NCBI GenBank assembly: GCA_038503065.1
Contig: JBCAMK010000020.1
Location: 1,240,001-1,304,000, forward strand
From: Paragyromitra xinjiangensis
Taxonomy: Eukaryota; Ascomycota; Pezizomycetes; Pezizales; Discinaceae
Length of the DNA: 64,000 nt
Direction of reading: 5' to 3'
The first letter of the stretch is position 1; every line of letters begins with the position of its first letter. A program made the position numbers and the translations under genes. A model generated the notes under the pieces. It was given only the letters and a program-made list of their open reading frames with translations. It was not told the DNA's origin and ran no database searches. Shown here piece by piece: positions 54,520-64,000 of this stretch.

Positions 54520-55719
54520 CTACGGTGCGCAGCAGCCATAGGCAGTAGGGGATGGGAACGAGCCTAACCTGCTGCTGCCCATGATATTCCTCCTTCAAGA
54601 CTGTTGTAGTAATCGAATACCCTCTCCCCATCCATGATGGAAACTCTTTTTGGGTAGATATGGACAACGAAACGAGGCCCTGCGCCGGGAGAGGTATACG
54701 ATGCCATAATATCATTGTTGAAGTTGATACCTGGTAGTAGTTAGCTGGCTAAGCTGATGTTGACTTGGTGGTCTTTCGATTGATCCTATGTTTTAGATGA
54801 CAGCTTCAAAACTAGAGGAGCTATTAGAACCTCTCGCTGAGACGCGTTTATGGCTTGTGGCATGGCTGTAGGTGTCGTGTATTATGGAAGGGGATAGATC
54901 CTGGATCTTATTCTGTCTCACGATTGTAGTGTAGTGAAAGTAGATATGGCACGAGGTAGTCCGGCCATGTTCTGCATGAACAAAACTCTTCTTTGGCTTT
55001 GAGAGCCGAGATCAGCAAGCCCAGGAATTGATACCGATGCTCGCTTCAGGTACCTCCGGAGCGCGGGACCCTATACTAAACCAACGCCCATGCGGTCAGC
55101 GAACTGGCAGGAATTTGTTAAGTAGTATTTTCGGGATTGCTTTTTTGTATTGTTGACTTGCAACCTTAGCATAGACAGAAAACTTCAAGTAAAACAGTTC
55201 TAAATTGAGGAGGGTTAGCCTATCTCTTGGGGAGGGTAGGATGAAGTCACCTTTACTGGTCATCCGGCAGCTTGTCTGAGGTTTCTTGGGTTATCTGGTT
55301 GGAAAATTAAATATCTCCTGGCGATAAAAACCCATCGACGTTTGGGCTCTTGTGTTTGGATTTAATCTCGAACAGACAAATGAAAAGAATGGAGTGCAGT
55401 GACTGTAGGCACAAATACACATATGCACGCTAAAAACTGCAAAGCATGTAAGGTGGCCAGTAACGTATACCCTAGATTTTGCATCTTGCTCCCATCGAGC
55501 GAGCTGCATAACTTCGTCAGTGTTTGGGATAGGTGCAGGGGATAATTGTAGAGCCTATCAGTAGAACGATGGCTCATATTACTTTGGGTTTTGGTGGAGG
55601 GAAAGAGTAGATTCTAGGGGTTACCCTGGTTTAGGATAGTATGACTGATCGATCTTATCGGCCCACATAGAAGGGCACCGGTGAATCAAGGTTACCCTAA
55701 AAGTTATGGTATCATCTAC
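54520..55719. other. Gene-poor stretch
   Basis: A minus-strand frame of 47 codons at 54564-54707 (MASYTSPGAGPRFVVHIYPK) looks protein-like and ends at a possible GTTAGG donor, so it might be one exon of a gene I could not extend. Nothing else is supported. Confidence 0.3.
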
Positions 55720-55795
55720 CACAGTAGCTTAACGGTAACTGTGTCGCCCAGAGGGGCCCGGGGTCCGTAGGTTCGATTCCCTCCGGGGGGAGATT
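55720..55795 (+). tRNA. tRNA-like sequence, degenerate
   Basis: Contains TAGCTTAACGGTAAC (A-box-like) and a perfect B box, GGTTCGATTCC. The T stem and acceptor stem do not pair fully, so probably a relic or the head of a SINE. Confidence 0.4.
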
Positions 55796-56329
55796 TACAC
55801 AATCTTCAGGCACCCGGTCAAGGTCTGCAGAGAAGCCTCATTGCGTCCTTTTTGATTTTTTTACGACGTGTTATCAACACATAAGATGTCGCGAAGTCGT
55901 CGGTATTAACTCACCATCTTTTGTATAGCATGGATCGGGAGGGAGAGAGGGCTGGTTAAATGAGGCACGACTCTCATATGAAGTGGATGAAGTTATATGG
56001 TATTATTATCAACTTCACCCTCCTATCCCCTCCGACCAAACCCTACATGTACTGGTACTATACACCAAATACATGAATATCTTTAATTTCCGAGCGAGCT
56101 CAAAAAGTATTTCTCGCTGGAGTACAATATAGATTATCCTCACAAACTCTTCAAAAATTCTATGCATTTTTCTACTCGCCTGAGCGATTTTTAAAGGTAT
56201 CTCGTCAGTGAACAGTGAACACTCTACAACACACAAGCCACTCCCACCTTAATCCACTCCCACCCCCACCACTTCAACGGACTTTCGTTAACAATCTCCA
56301 GTCAAACTAACTACAGATCCAGCGCGCCA
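55796..56329. other. Upstream region of the 279-aa gene
   Basis: AT-rich, then a C-rich leader directly before the ATG. No other feature seen. Confidence 0.45.
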
Positions 56330-57219
56330 ATGGAAATAGTTAACCAAGTACCCTTGACCCAGGAACGACGACCTAGCGCCGAAAGCTTCAGCAGCCTCTT
56401 AAATTCACCAAGCCCGCGTTCGGTCCACGAAATCTACTCTCGATCGACTGATGATGCTCGCATGTGAGGCTACTCCCCATCTTCAATTTAATGACCTACT
56501 AACTTCGGCTCAGGATTTCCCAGCCGCCGCGGAAGCAGAGAGAACTTGAATATCCAGTGTTTGAAAACGTTGGTGAGCTGGCTCCTGTTCAATGGGATAC
56601 TTCACACCTGAGCTCTCCTTACATCGGTTATCATTCGCAGCATGACTATTATTGTCCGAAGCACTTCCAGGATGTTGTGGGGTATGGACATATGGGATAC
56701 CGGAGACTTCCTCCTTCTGGCACTAGCGAAATTCTCCACGACTGGCGGTTCGAGCAGGATGTGTTCACTAGCAACTGGAACAGATTGAATATTCCTGTAA
56801 CAGACCTCGATACTATCCTTAAATGGAATCAATATCATCTTCAAAACGGCCTACCTGCTATCCCGCGATTCGCTGATACCTATGAGAAGTGGTTTCCTAC
56901 GATTGTTGAGCAGAGAGAAGAGGTGGCTACCAATGAGGTCAGTGTGGTTCCGGAGGCTACTCCGAGGTCCATCGAGCCACCTCAAAGTAGGTGGTTCGAG
57001 ACCCCTCGAGGCCCTGCGTGGGCTGCACTAGATGATCCCCGCAAGGTAGATCCTCCTGACGTACCTGGTATACTGTTCATGGAGCCGGTGATTCCTGCCA
57101 AGGTTTCCGATGGTACGCAGAAGGTTGGTAAGGAAGCGGGAATGAGTATTAGGGATAGGAGGATAGCGAAGCAGAGAGAAGGGACTAGAAAAAGTAGCAG
57201 GAAGGCGCTGAAATTCTAA
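56330..57219 (+). CDS. Hypothetical protein (279 aa)
   Basis: Two exons: 56330-56463 and 56514-57219 (840 nt, in frame). Exon 1 is Ser/Arg-rich (PRSVHEIYSRSTDDAR). Exon 2 continues ISQPPRKQRELEYPVFENVG. It has an aromatic-rich central region (YIGYHSQHDYYCPKHFQDVV, HDWRFEQDVFTSNWNRLNIP, ILKWNQYHLQNGLPAIPRFA) and a basic, Lys/Arg-rich end (MSIRDRRIAKQREG, KSSRKALKF) that could direct it to the nucleus. No known domain recognised and no signal peptide. The intron is 50 nt with a clear internal CTAAC branch site. The start is the first ATG and has a purine at -3. Confidence 0.75.
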
Positions 57220-58164
57220 GCTGCATTATGGCTGGTATGGCGTGTGTCGCTGTGCTGGATAGTTTTTCGAAGAGGGTCAGTGTCTTGGTCGAAAAACGGT
57301 GGTGAGGATGGAGGCGAGTTGCCTTTCCCTCTGGCACTCGCGGTTGTTGGGGCAGATTTGCCCTCGGAGGGATGAGATACTGGGGTTATAGGTGGGCAGG
57401 GGCTATATAATGATTCATCACGCTGGTATAATGGATGTTTAACTACAATTGTATATGCGCTAACCTCCAAATAAATTTTTAGATACTCACAGAAGTTCGG
57501 TAGATAGAAGTGCAAATCACTCTTCCCCTCGTTGGAATTACTTACCCACGTCTGTGAAACTGCTGGCAGTGATATTAGGGGCGCAAGTGCACCTGTATAG
57601 GGCCTCATCAGATGCAATAAGATTTTGGGTCCTCGATTATACTAAGCAGGCTATAATATGGGTTGGATCAAACTACTAGATTGACATAGCAAGAGTGTCG
57701 GTAAAACCCCAACTCAATACTGAAGAATCTGATGAGTATAGTAGCCTGCCATACTTGAAACGGGTATGCATATCGAACAAGTAATCGATATGCATTCCTT
57801 AGTTGGAGTGATTAGGAGGCTCGCTTCCGTTCCCGCAGCCTATGATTGCTACGCACCGCCCGTGGGATACTCGCGTCGCATGAAGTTTTCAAAAGGGTGC
57901 AAGAGAGGTCTCCTTCTCCTATCACAGTGTGTGGAACCAACTTATCCAACGCACCCGTACAAACGCCTGCAACCGTACTCTGCTACAACCCATTGAAGCT
58001 GCATTTGACTGAATAAATACAGCCAGAATCCGCGCTCTCTCCACGATCCCCCAGACATCACCATCATCACTATTTTTGATTTTCCCCCCTGAACGAACAA
58101 CACAACTCCACTCCAAATTTATCATCTCCAACTTATTCTTGAACCGCCCCCTTTCCAGATCAAC
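57220..58164. other. Intergenic; 3' part is duplicated
   Basis: The last 300 bp, including a run GAATAAATAC about 150 bp before the next ATG, are alignable to 59800-60105 upstream of the sister gene. Confidence 0.5.
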
Positions 58165-58350
58165 ATGTGTCAATTCATCAACGTTACATACACTTGGTGT
58201 GGCCACATAGTGCCACGTCTTTGGAAGCAATGTCACGACGCTCGTATCGACGTTGTTGGGCAATGCTGGGGTGTTAAAACGACCGCTAAAGATAAACCTC
58301 CCGAGACAAGGGACGAATGGTGTCCAAATTGCGGGCGAGGGAATATGTAA
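58165..58350 (+). CDS. MC-CGH mini-protein (61 aa), copy 1 of local pair
   Basis: Sixty-one residues: MCQFINVTYTWCGHIVPRLW, then KQCHDARIDVVGQCWGVKTT, ending DEWCPNCGRGNM. Cys/His set: C2, C12, H14, C23, H24, C34, then C-x2-C near the end, enough for one or two zinc sites. It shares the MC-[FY]...CGH opening with the 255- and 153-residue proteins at 4.8 and 9.6 kb. The closing CPNCG knuckle replaces their CGxxxC. The start is fixed by the conserved MC, and 90 per cent of the protein is preserved in the sister copy at 60106-60285, mostly with conservative changes, which supports a real product. Function unknown; zinc binding inferred. Confidence 0.72.
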   Translation: MCQFINVTYTWCGHIVPRLWKQCHDARIDVVGQCWGVKTTAKDKPPETRDEWCPNCGRGNM

Positions 58351-58859
58351 TTGATCGAGAACTTTCTGGGGTTTGATGGTTATTTGGTGGATATGTTTCG
58401 CTGAGAGTTTTGGAATCACTATCTTGCGCTGGATCGCTCTTATGGTTTCTTTTGTCGGGAATGTATTTGTAGATAGAGTTCTTTTTTAGAATTATGTGTT
58501 TTTATAAATAAATTTACGTTCGGTTTATAATTTGGATATTGGAATTTGTTTCTTTCCTTATAACACCAGGGAGCGGTGGGTTCCTCAACCAATTAAACTA
58601 ACGCAGTGAGAATTTAAATAACTATTCCGAACTAATACAAAGGGATACGATCAGTATAGTAGCCCACTGCGCCGAAAAGTGGTATATGTATATGTGCGGA
58701 GAACAAATATTGAACTAATGAACTCGCTTCCGCTGGTTGGGGTGCTAGGTAGTAAGTTTACTTAAATGGGATTCTAGTCTACAAAATGGCATAGTACAGG
58801 TGCAGGCTGTTGGAGATACTGCTACCGTGACTTACTATCGACTTCCTAATACTACATGT
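58351..58859. other. Intergenic
   Basis: No gene. Ends with ACTACATGT (58851-58859), the left target-site copy of the following element. Confidence 0.5.
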
Positions 58860-59163
58860 GGTTTCCTTTTGTGGTGGGAATGTGGAAGGAATTTAGAAGG
58901 GCAAGAAGAGCGGAGAGAGAAGAGAGAGAAGAAGATGAAAGAGAACTGGGGTGGGGATATGGAGAGTTAGAGAGATAAATTGTATACAGAAAGAAATGTG
59001 GGCTGGAAAATTGTGGTTATGGATTTATTTGGTTTTTGTTTGTGGTTATTTTTATTTTTATTTTATGTGGTTTTATTTTGTTATGTTTGTTTTGTTTTTG
59101 TTAAGTTATCGTCATAACCCATAGGGTTGGATACGTAAATGAATTACTACTACTACTACTACT
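58860..59163 (+). mobile_element. LINE remnant: last codons, 3' UTR and (TAC)n tail
   Basis: Strongly 5'-truncated copy. It opens in frame with MWKEFRRARRAEREE and ends ELGWGYGELER-stop, matching the last residues of the LINE at 12094-14703 (WREFKRGVREA ... ELGWGFGELER). The T-rich 3' UTR and ATCGTCATAACCCATAGGG follow, then (TAC)n. Flanked by ACTACATGT at 58851-58859 and 59164-59172. Confidence 0.85.
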
Positions 59164-59556
59164 ACTACATGTACAGTACCAAAAAATGGGGTGAATCTAC
59201 TACCGTATTTTTAGAAAATGCTGTATTAATTCTGAAGCGCTGCTGCATTTGCTGATAAATCCCGTAGCACTGCGGAATTAATCCAGAGTTTTTTTAGAAT
59301 ACTGTAAAAATGCTGTACCAATCGCACCCCCCTTTTTGGCACTGTAGTTTCATAAGTGCCTCTATTGTCTCAGCTGTTCCATAGGCTCATGTTTATTTGG
59401 CGGGTATTCGGGCTATGCAGAACTGCTCTGGGAGACCGGCCAGTCATTTGGTGGAGCTCTTTCTATTGGCCAAACACTTGTATATATACAGAGGCTTTCG
59501 CCTCTAGCATAGCAAGTAACCTCGATATCTATTACACACTCGAGATTATTCCTTCA
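59164..59556. other. Intergenic
   Basis: AT-rich with imperfect short repeats around TGCTGTA. No gene seen. Confidence 0.45.
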
Positions 59557-59763
59557 CAGGCGCTTAGTCATGCAATGAGTGATACTCCATGCATCCACAA
59601 AACATACAACCCCATTGCTACCCAAACAGTTTAGGCTCAGAGAGCTCCTCTCTACTTACTTTGATATCGTTCTTGATAGGTTACTGCGAAATATCTCTTT
59701 TGGTTGTCTTATAATTAGGCTCCGTTCATCTCACCGTATTGCATGACTAAGCAACGACCCCTG
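59557..59763 (+). mobile_element. Pogo-like MITE, copy 4
   Basis: CAGGCGCTTAGTCATGCAAT at the left end and GACTAAGCAACGACCCCTG at the right, followed by TA. The outermost left bases are eroded. Interior matches copies 1-3. Confidence 0.78.
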
Positions 59764-60105
59764 TATATGCCCGACTTACTGCCGTATAACAGTTGGATCG
59801 CAACGAATTAGATTTTCGAACACCTGCCGTGGAGTCGCGAAGGGTGTAAGAAAGGTCCTGTATCACAGAGTGTAAAACCAGCTTGTCTACTGGACCAGCA
59901 CAAGCCCGTGCACCAGCACCTTACCACAACCCATAGAAGCCAAATTTGAAAACAATAAATACCGTGCACTCTCCCTGCCACCTCCCTCAAACAACCACAC
60001 CAGCCATCACTATCACTATCTTTGATTATCCCCTGCACCAATTTTACAACTCTACTACAGTTCTTATTATTAATCTATCCTTCAAAAACCTTTTCTAAAC
60101 CTAAC

Positions 60106-60285
60106 ATGTGCCAATATATCAACGTTACATACATATGGTGCGGCCACATCGTGCCACGTCTGTGGAAGCAGTGTCACGCCGCCCGTGTCGACGTAGTTGC
60201 GCAATGCTGGGGCGTTAAAACGCTTGCAAAAAATAAACCCCCCGAAATACGGAACGAAGCATGTCCTTACTGCTCTCGGGGCTAA
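60106..60285 (+). CDS. MC-CGH mini-protein (59 aa), copy 2 of local pair
   Basis: Fifty-nine residues: MCQYINVTYIWCGHIVPRLW, KQCHAARVDVVAQCWGVKTL, ending EACPYCSRG. All Cys and His positions of the sister gene at 58165 are kept, including the terminal C-x2-C. About 300 bp upstream are also shared, so this is a local duplication (about 1.9 kb apart). Between the two lie a LINE remnant and a MITE, so the duplication is old enough to have been invaded since, or the elements entered one spacer. No intron. Function unknown. Confidence 0.72.
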   Translation: MCQYINVTYIWCGHIVPRLWKQCHAARVDVVAQCWGVKTLAKNKPPEIRNEACPYCSRG

Positions 60286-61080
60286 CAAGGGTTTATGTCT
60301 TTGATGCTTCTTTTAAAGCTTGATGGTTATTTAGTGGATACTTTTCGTTGGGAGTTTTGGAGTCATTGTTTTGTTTTATGATGCTCTATGCGCTGGGTTG
60401 CTCTTATAGTGTCTTTTTCTGTGAAGGGTTTGTGCCTAGGGTCCATTCTTGCTCTTGTACGGTAGAGAAATGAATTCACGTTTGGTTCGGTGTTTGTTTC
60501 GCAAAACCGCTTGTCTCTTTGATAGTTATACAAGGGGTTGCCCGTGTGTACCACACGGGTGCACACTGCACTGGCATTATTGGGAGCAAGAGATCATGAA
60601 CTTAATTTATTTCCAGTTACCACTACTCATTGGTGGTTACAAAGTTTTATCTCTCCACAGTTTTATCTCTCCGCAGTTAGATCCCTGGGCCCCCCCACAC
60701 TGTGGGCAAAAGCACACACTGGGATACATCAGCAAAAAATGGAAATGCTGTAAAGTCCCTCTGGACAACAAAATGCCATGGCGGAAACATACCCTTCTGG
60801 ATGCAGTATGGTCTAACTACATGTCACCCAGAAGACATGGGGTAGGAGCTCTAGTCATCTGGAAGGCAGCGCTGTAGGCTCTGATCGCCCAGACAAAGCT
60901 CATCGACCTCTGTACATCCGGGGAACCTCTTGTGGGGCCAGCACATTTTGGTAGGTTTGGAACTTGAATTACACACTTTGCTTGTATGGCTTGAATTTAT
61001 TCTATTGATTTATCTACTACTATTCTATGGATCAATCAATATATATGTTCAAACATTTACTACCTGCAGTGAATTGATCA
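60286..61080. other. Intergenic, no gene called
   Basis: A plus-strand frame at 60449-60877 (142 codons) has no recognisable domain and low-complexity Trp/Cys content. CATCAGCAAAAAATGG at 60727 matches the arm of the hairpin elements further right. Confidence 0.4.
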
Positions 61081-61682
61081 TATGGTGGAAGTGGAGGAGG
61101 CAGCAGAAGCTGCAGCAGCGAATCAATCATATGGCACAGGCGCTGTGGGCAAGTGCATAGGAGACTCTGACAGTGTGACACAGAGATCTGACATTCGCTG
61201 CCTTCGCACTGTGAAGAAGAGACTGCGTCAGCACAGACTTTGATGTCCTATAGCAAGACACATATATGCGGATTATTAGGCATGGAATCGAGCAAATAGA
61301 AATGACATATTCAATAATGAATTAGGCAAGGCAAAGTGCCCACTGCAAAGGAATACAATACAAATAGATAGATAGAAAAATGTAGAATAGTAAATAGGAA
61401 TAGAATCAACAGGCAATGTTGAACAGTAATAGAAATCCTCCGCTGTCAATACCCCTAACCCTTATACATGTGACCACGCATGTGACTACCCATCGCTTTT
61501 CTCCCACCTCCTGCTCGCCCCACTACAGTGCAAGAGGCTCAGGCAGCAAATTGACCTATTGGTGCAGGCAGTGGAAGTTGCAGCAGCAAATTGACCATAT
61601 GGTGGAAGCGGAGGAAGTGGTGGAAGTGCAGGCAGCAAATTAACCTATTGGCGCAGGCAGCGGAAGTTGCAGCAGTGAGTTG

Positions 61683-61929
61683 CATCAGCAAAAAAAAAAA
61701 GTGGCACCCAGTGCCTCTGAAGGAATGTGGCCTTCCAGAAGATCAGGGTGCACTGGGTGCCAAAATGATACTGGGTGCCAAAAATATTGTTACCGGATTA
61801 GGCTGAATGATAACATACTAAAAGTGAAAAATTGCACCTGGTACTTTTGAAGGAATGTGGCCTTCCAGAAGATCAGGATGCACCTGAAGACCAAAACGCA
61901 CTGGGTGACAATTAATTTTTTTGCTGATG
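61683..61929. mobile_element. Inverted-repeat element A inside the satellite (247 bp)
   Basis: Ends CATCAGCAAAAAAAA...GGCACCCAGTGC and GCACTGGGTGACAATTAAT...TTTGCTGATG pair over about 30 bp. Interior holds two copies of GGAATGTGGCCTTCCAGAAG. Removing it restores satellite sequence with a 2-bp overlap (TG). Confidence 0.65.
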
Positions 61930-62018
61930 TGACTATATGGTGGAAGCGAAGAAAGCGGTGAAAGCACAGGCAGCAGAAGATCAGGTAGTGAATTGACCTA
62001 TTGGCGTAGGCAGCAGAA

Positions 62019-62225
62019 CATCAGCAAGAACAAAAAATGACCTATTTGAAATTAGGATCATGTTCTTACCTCTGTGACCTATTTGGCTTCTATTTGGACC
62101 TCTGTGGCCTCTGCAGAGGAAAATATCAAAATTTCCTCGGAAACCTCCACAGAGGCCAAATAGGAGCCAAATAGGCCACAGAGGTCAAATAGGCCACAGA
62201 GGAATGTCGTTTGTTTTTGCTGATG
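62019..62225. mobile_element. Inverted-repeat element B inside the satellite (207 bp)
   Basis: Starts CATCAGCAAGAACAAA, ends TTTGTTTTTGCTGATG. Most of the interior is one long imperfect hairpin built from CCTCTGTGGCC and CTATTTGG words. Removing it restores AGCAGAAGCTGCAGC with a 2-bp overlap (AA). Confidence 0.65.
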
Positions 62226-62490
62226 AAGCTGCAGCAGCAAATTGACCATATGGCGGGAGCAGCTGAAGCTCAAGCAATGAATTGACCATATGGCGGAAGC
62301 AGTGGAAGCTCAGGCAGCAAATTGATCATATGGCGGAAGCGGAGGAAGCGGAGGAAGTGGCGGAAGTGCAGGCAGCAAATTGACCATATGGCACAGGCAG
62401 TGGAAGCTCAGGCAGCAAATTGACCATATGACAGAAGTAGAGGAAGCGGTGGAGGCGCAGGCAGTGAATTGACGACCTGCCAGAAACTGG

Positions 62491-63170
62491 CAGCAAATTT
62501 AGTTGCCTCCTGAGCTCGTTTAGGCAGAAGCAGCGAGGCAGGCAGGCAGTGTAAATCAAATTGAGTCCAGGAGGCATATCAATGGGAGTCAAATAAACAG
62601 AAGCAAAATGTTACCTGAGAGGTTTTTTGCAAGTAGAGCTCGTTACTTCGAACCTAAATGTCACAATGTCAGCAGTACAGTGAGGTTGAGAATGGGTAAG
62701 GGGGAATAGGGGGAAGCAGATGAGGAGGAATAGTGGGAGGTGTCTTAGCAGGCGTTGCTTAGGCGACACCTAAGTGAAGCTTGAAGATTTTGAAAATTGC
62801 TAAGTGCCTAGGGTCAGGGTTTTGACTTAGTGAAATAAAAAAAAGTTCTGGCAGCTACACACATTGGAAGGGTGTCAAACATGCATATGTCGGTCTGAAA
62901 GGGCATTTGGGCGTTGGCTGGCAGTAAGAGTTAGTTAAAGCATGTCTAGATACAGCATGGTCACAGGCAGGCCATTAGGAGGGGTTCGAGAGGCAATTAC
63001 CATCTTCTAGAGGGTCAAAATGCCATTATACAATATTACCCTTCAGGATACCTTTTTTTTACTGATGATGGTTGGGTACGGTTGTGGTTCAGAGTGGTTG
63101 AGGATGGTGGTGGTTGAGGTTAGGTGCTGTTTGTTCAAGTTTTGGTGGGGTGTGGTTGTTATTATGTGTT
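62491..63170. other. Intergenic, no gene seen
   Basis: Only short frames; T/G-rich near 63060-63160. Confidence 0.45.
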
Positions 63171-63311
63171 CAACAGGGTAACCTCAAACAGTGATATACA
63201 TGTATTTTTCTTAATTACATGTATGAGCATAGTTCAGCAAGATAATCCCTAACCGTGATATACATGTAATTTTTTTAGTTACATGTATGAGTTCAGTTCA
63301 GCAGGGTAACC
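63171..63311 (+). repeat. Two-copy direct repeat with internal palindrome (about 67 bp unit)
   Basis: Each unit has GTGATATACATGTA, a T-rich spacer and TTACATGTATGAG, then AGTTCAGCA and a GGTAACC-like end. TACATGTA makes each unit locally palindromic. Confidence 0.6.
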
Positions 63312-64000
63312 CCAAGTTTCTGCCCTTTTTCTTATTTTATATATATAGATGTGAGGCAGCTGCAGTCGTGGGTTATCAAACATGACATTCTGACCGGAAG
63401 CTTAGAGAACTATCGTTTACCCGTTCCTTGGAGCGGGATGTAGCTGCGAATAACGTGAAGAAGTATCGCAAGAGAAGTTTTATTGAGTATCCGCGAATGG
63501 ATTGAAAAGGTGCTAATATTTCAGATGTTGCTATACTCGCTGCCGTGAAGTTCGTTTGCCCACACGGTGGACTACATTGTAGAGTTAAGGCTGGCGGTGT
63601 GGTAGCTGCAGGGTACTTTGTATTTACATCTGTACCTTATTCCCTTTCCCGCTCTCTCATCAGACGATATAACAATCAATCTGTTCGTACAAATCCTCAC
63701 TTGGACAGTTGCTCAGTCATCCTTTGTCCGGAACCAAATCCACTTACGCTTATTGTGTTTCTTGTCTTCACATCACCACGCTATTTGGATCACCCTTTTG
63801 TTTCAATACTTTATACCAGAAAGGCATCGATGTTGCTAGCATCCATCTAGCTGGTATCGTAGAACATGGTAATTGCGAAGTAGAGAAGGTTTGATTTCTT
63901 TTATGGACGACTCCGAGAATACAGACCCCTTACTCTCCGCTGTGCTCGCTAGAATCCTCTACTTCGTTCTACAGTCTGAGCTCGATTTCTAGGAGACTGT
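63312..64000. other. Right edge, no gene supported
   Basis: A plus-strand open stretch around 63400-63505 reads LERDVAANNVKKYRKRSFIE and might be an exon, but I could not find partner exons or a family. Frames at 63545-63894 lack motifs. Confidence 0.3.

Larger units (their letters stand above)
61081..62490. repeat. Degenerate satellite, unit about 40-50 bp, in purine-rich context
   Basis: Repeated words GCAGCAAATTGACCATATGG, GGCGGAAGCAGTGGAAGCTC and CAGGCAGCAAATTGACC recur many times with substitutions, most densely at 61540-61680 and 62220-62480. Spacing is variable and there is no conserved reading frame, so not coding and not a CRISPR array. Two inverted-repeat elements interrupt it. Confidence 0.75.

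Noticed and set aside
59356..59634. 92-codon plus-strand frame
   Set aside because: It runs into MITE copy 4 and has no domain; not a gene.
61081..62490. Regularly recurring words resembling a CRISPR array
   Set aside because: Repeats are degenerate, spacing is irregular, and the genome is eukaryotic; it is a satellite.

Overview
The window reads as nuclear DNA of a filamentous ascomycete (Pezizomycotina). Reasons: many 50-100 nt introns with GTRNGT donors and YAG acceptors, fungal-type gene content (vacuolar membrane M28 protease, SHB17-type bisphosphatase, TauD/Jlp1-type dioxygenase, NoxR-like TPR protein, GPI-anchored Cys-rich secreted protein, LSM2), and a fungal RNase H-bearing LINE. 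The genus cannot be fixed from the sequence. Exon joints below were read by eye; each was checked for GT/AG ends and reading frame.

Layout. 0-31 kb is a conventional, fairly gene-dense part: vacuolar protease (partial, left edge), coiled-coil and small membrane proteins, two MC-CGH Cys/His-rich proteins, a MAPEG-family protein, a 5'-truncated LINE (12094-14703), a ketol-acid reductoisomerase-like protein, an Fe(II)/2-oxoglutarate dioxygenase, a secreted GPI protein, SHB17, a dual-specificity phosphatase with a ubiquitin-interacting motif, a coiled-coil protein and LSM2. 31-42 kb is sparser: a retroposed element with a LINE tail, a single-exon NoxR-like gene, degenerate tRNA-like sequences and a very large unrecognised protein (about 1534 aa).

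42.3-53.5 kb holds the most striking feature: six tandem, same-strand paralogs (called P1-P6 here). Each has two exons joined by an intron of the same phase at the same place. Exon 1 codes a Trp-rich helical module; exon 2 codes a spacer and a conserved C-terminal module carrying an EEQExWDW signature. I do not recognise this family.

53.5-64 kb is repeat-rich: a pogo-like MITE family, nested insertions, a second pair of MC-CGH genes made by local duplication, a 279-aa unknown protein, a LINE remnant, and a degenerate satellite carrying hairpin elements. The right edge has no gene I can support.

How the genes fit together: no metabolic or secondary-metabolite cluster is evident. The two recurring themes are local gene duplication (P1-P6; MC-CGH proteins) and non-LTR or MITE insertion, including insertions that date the duplications.
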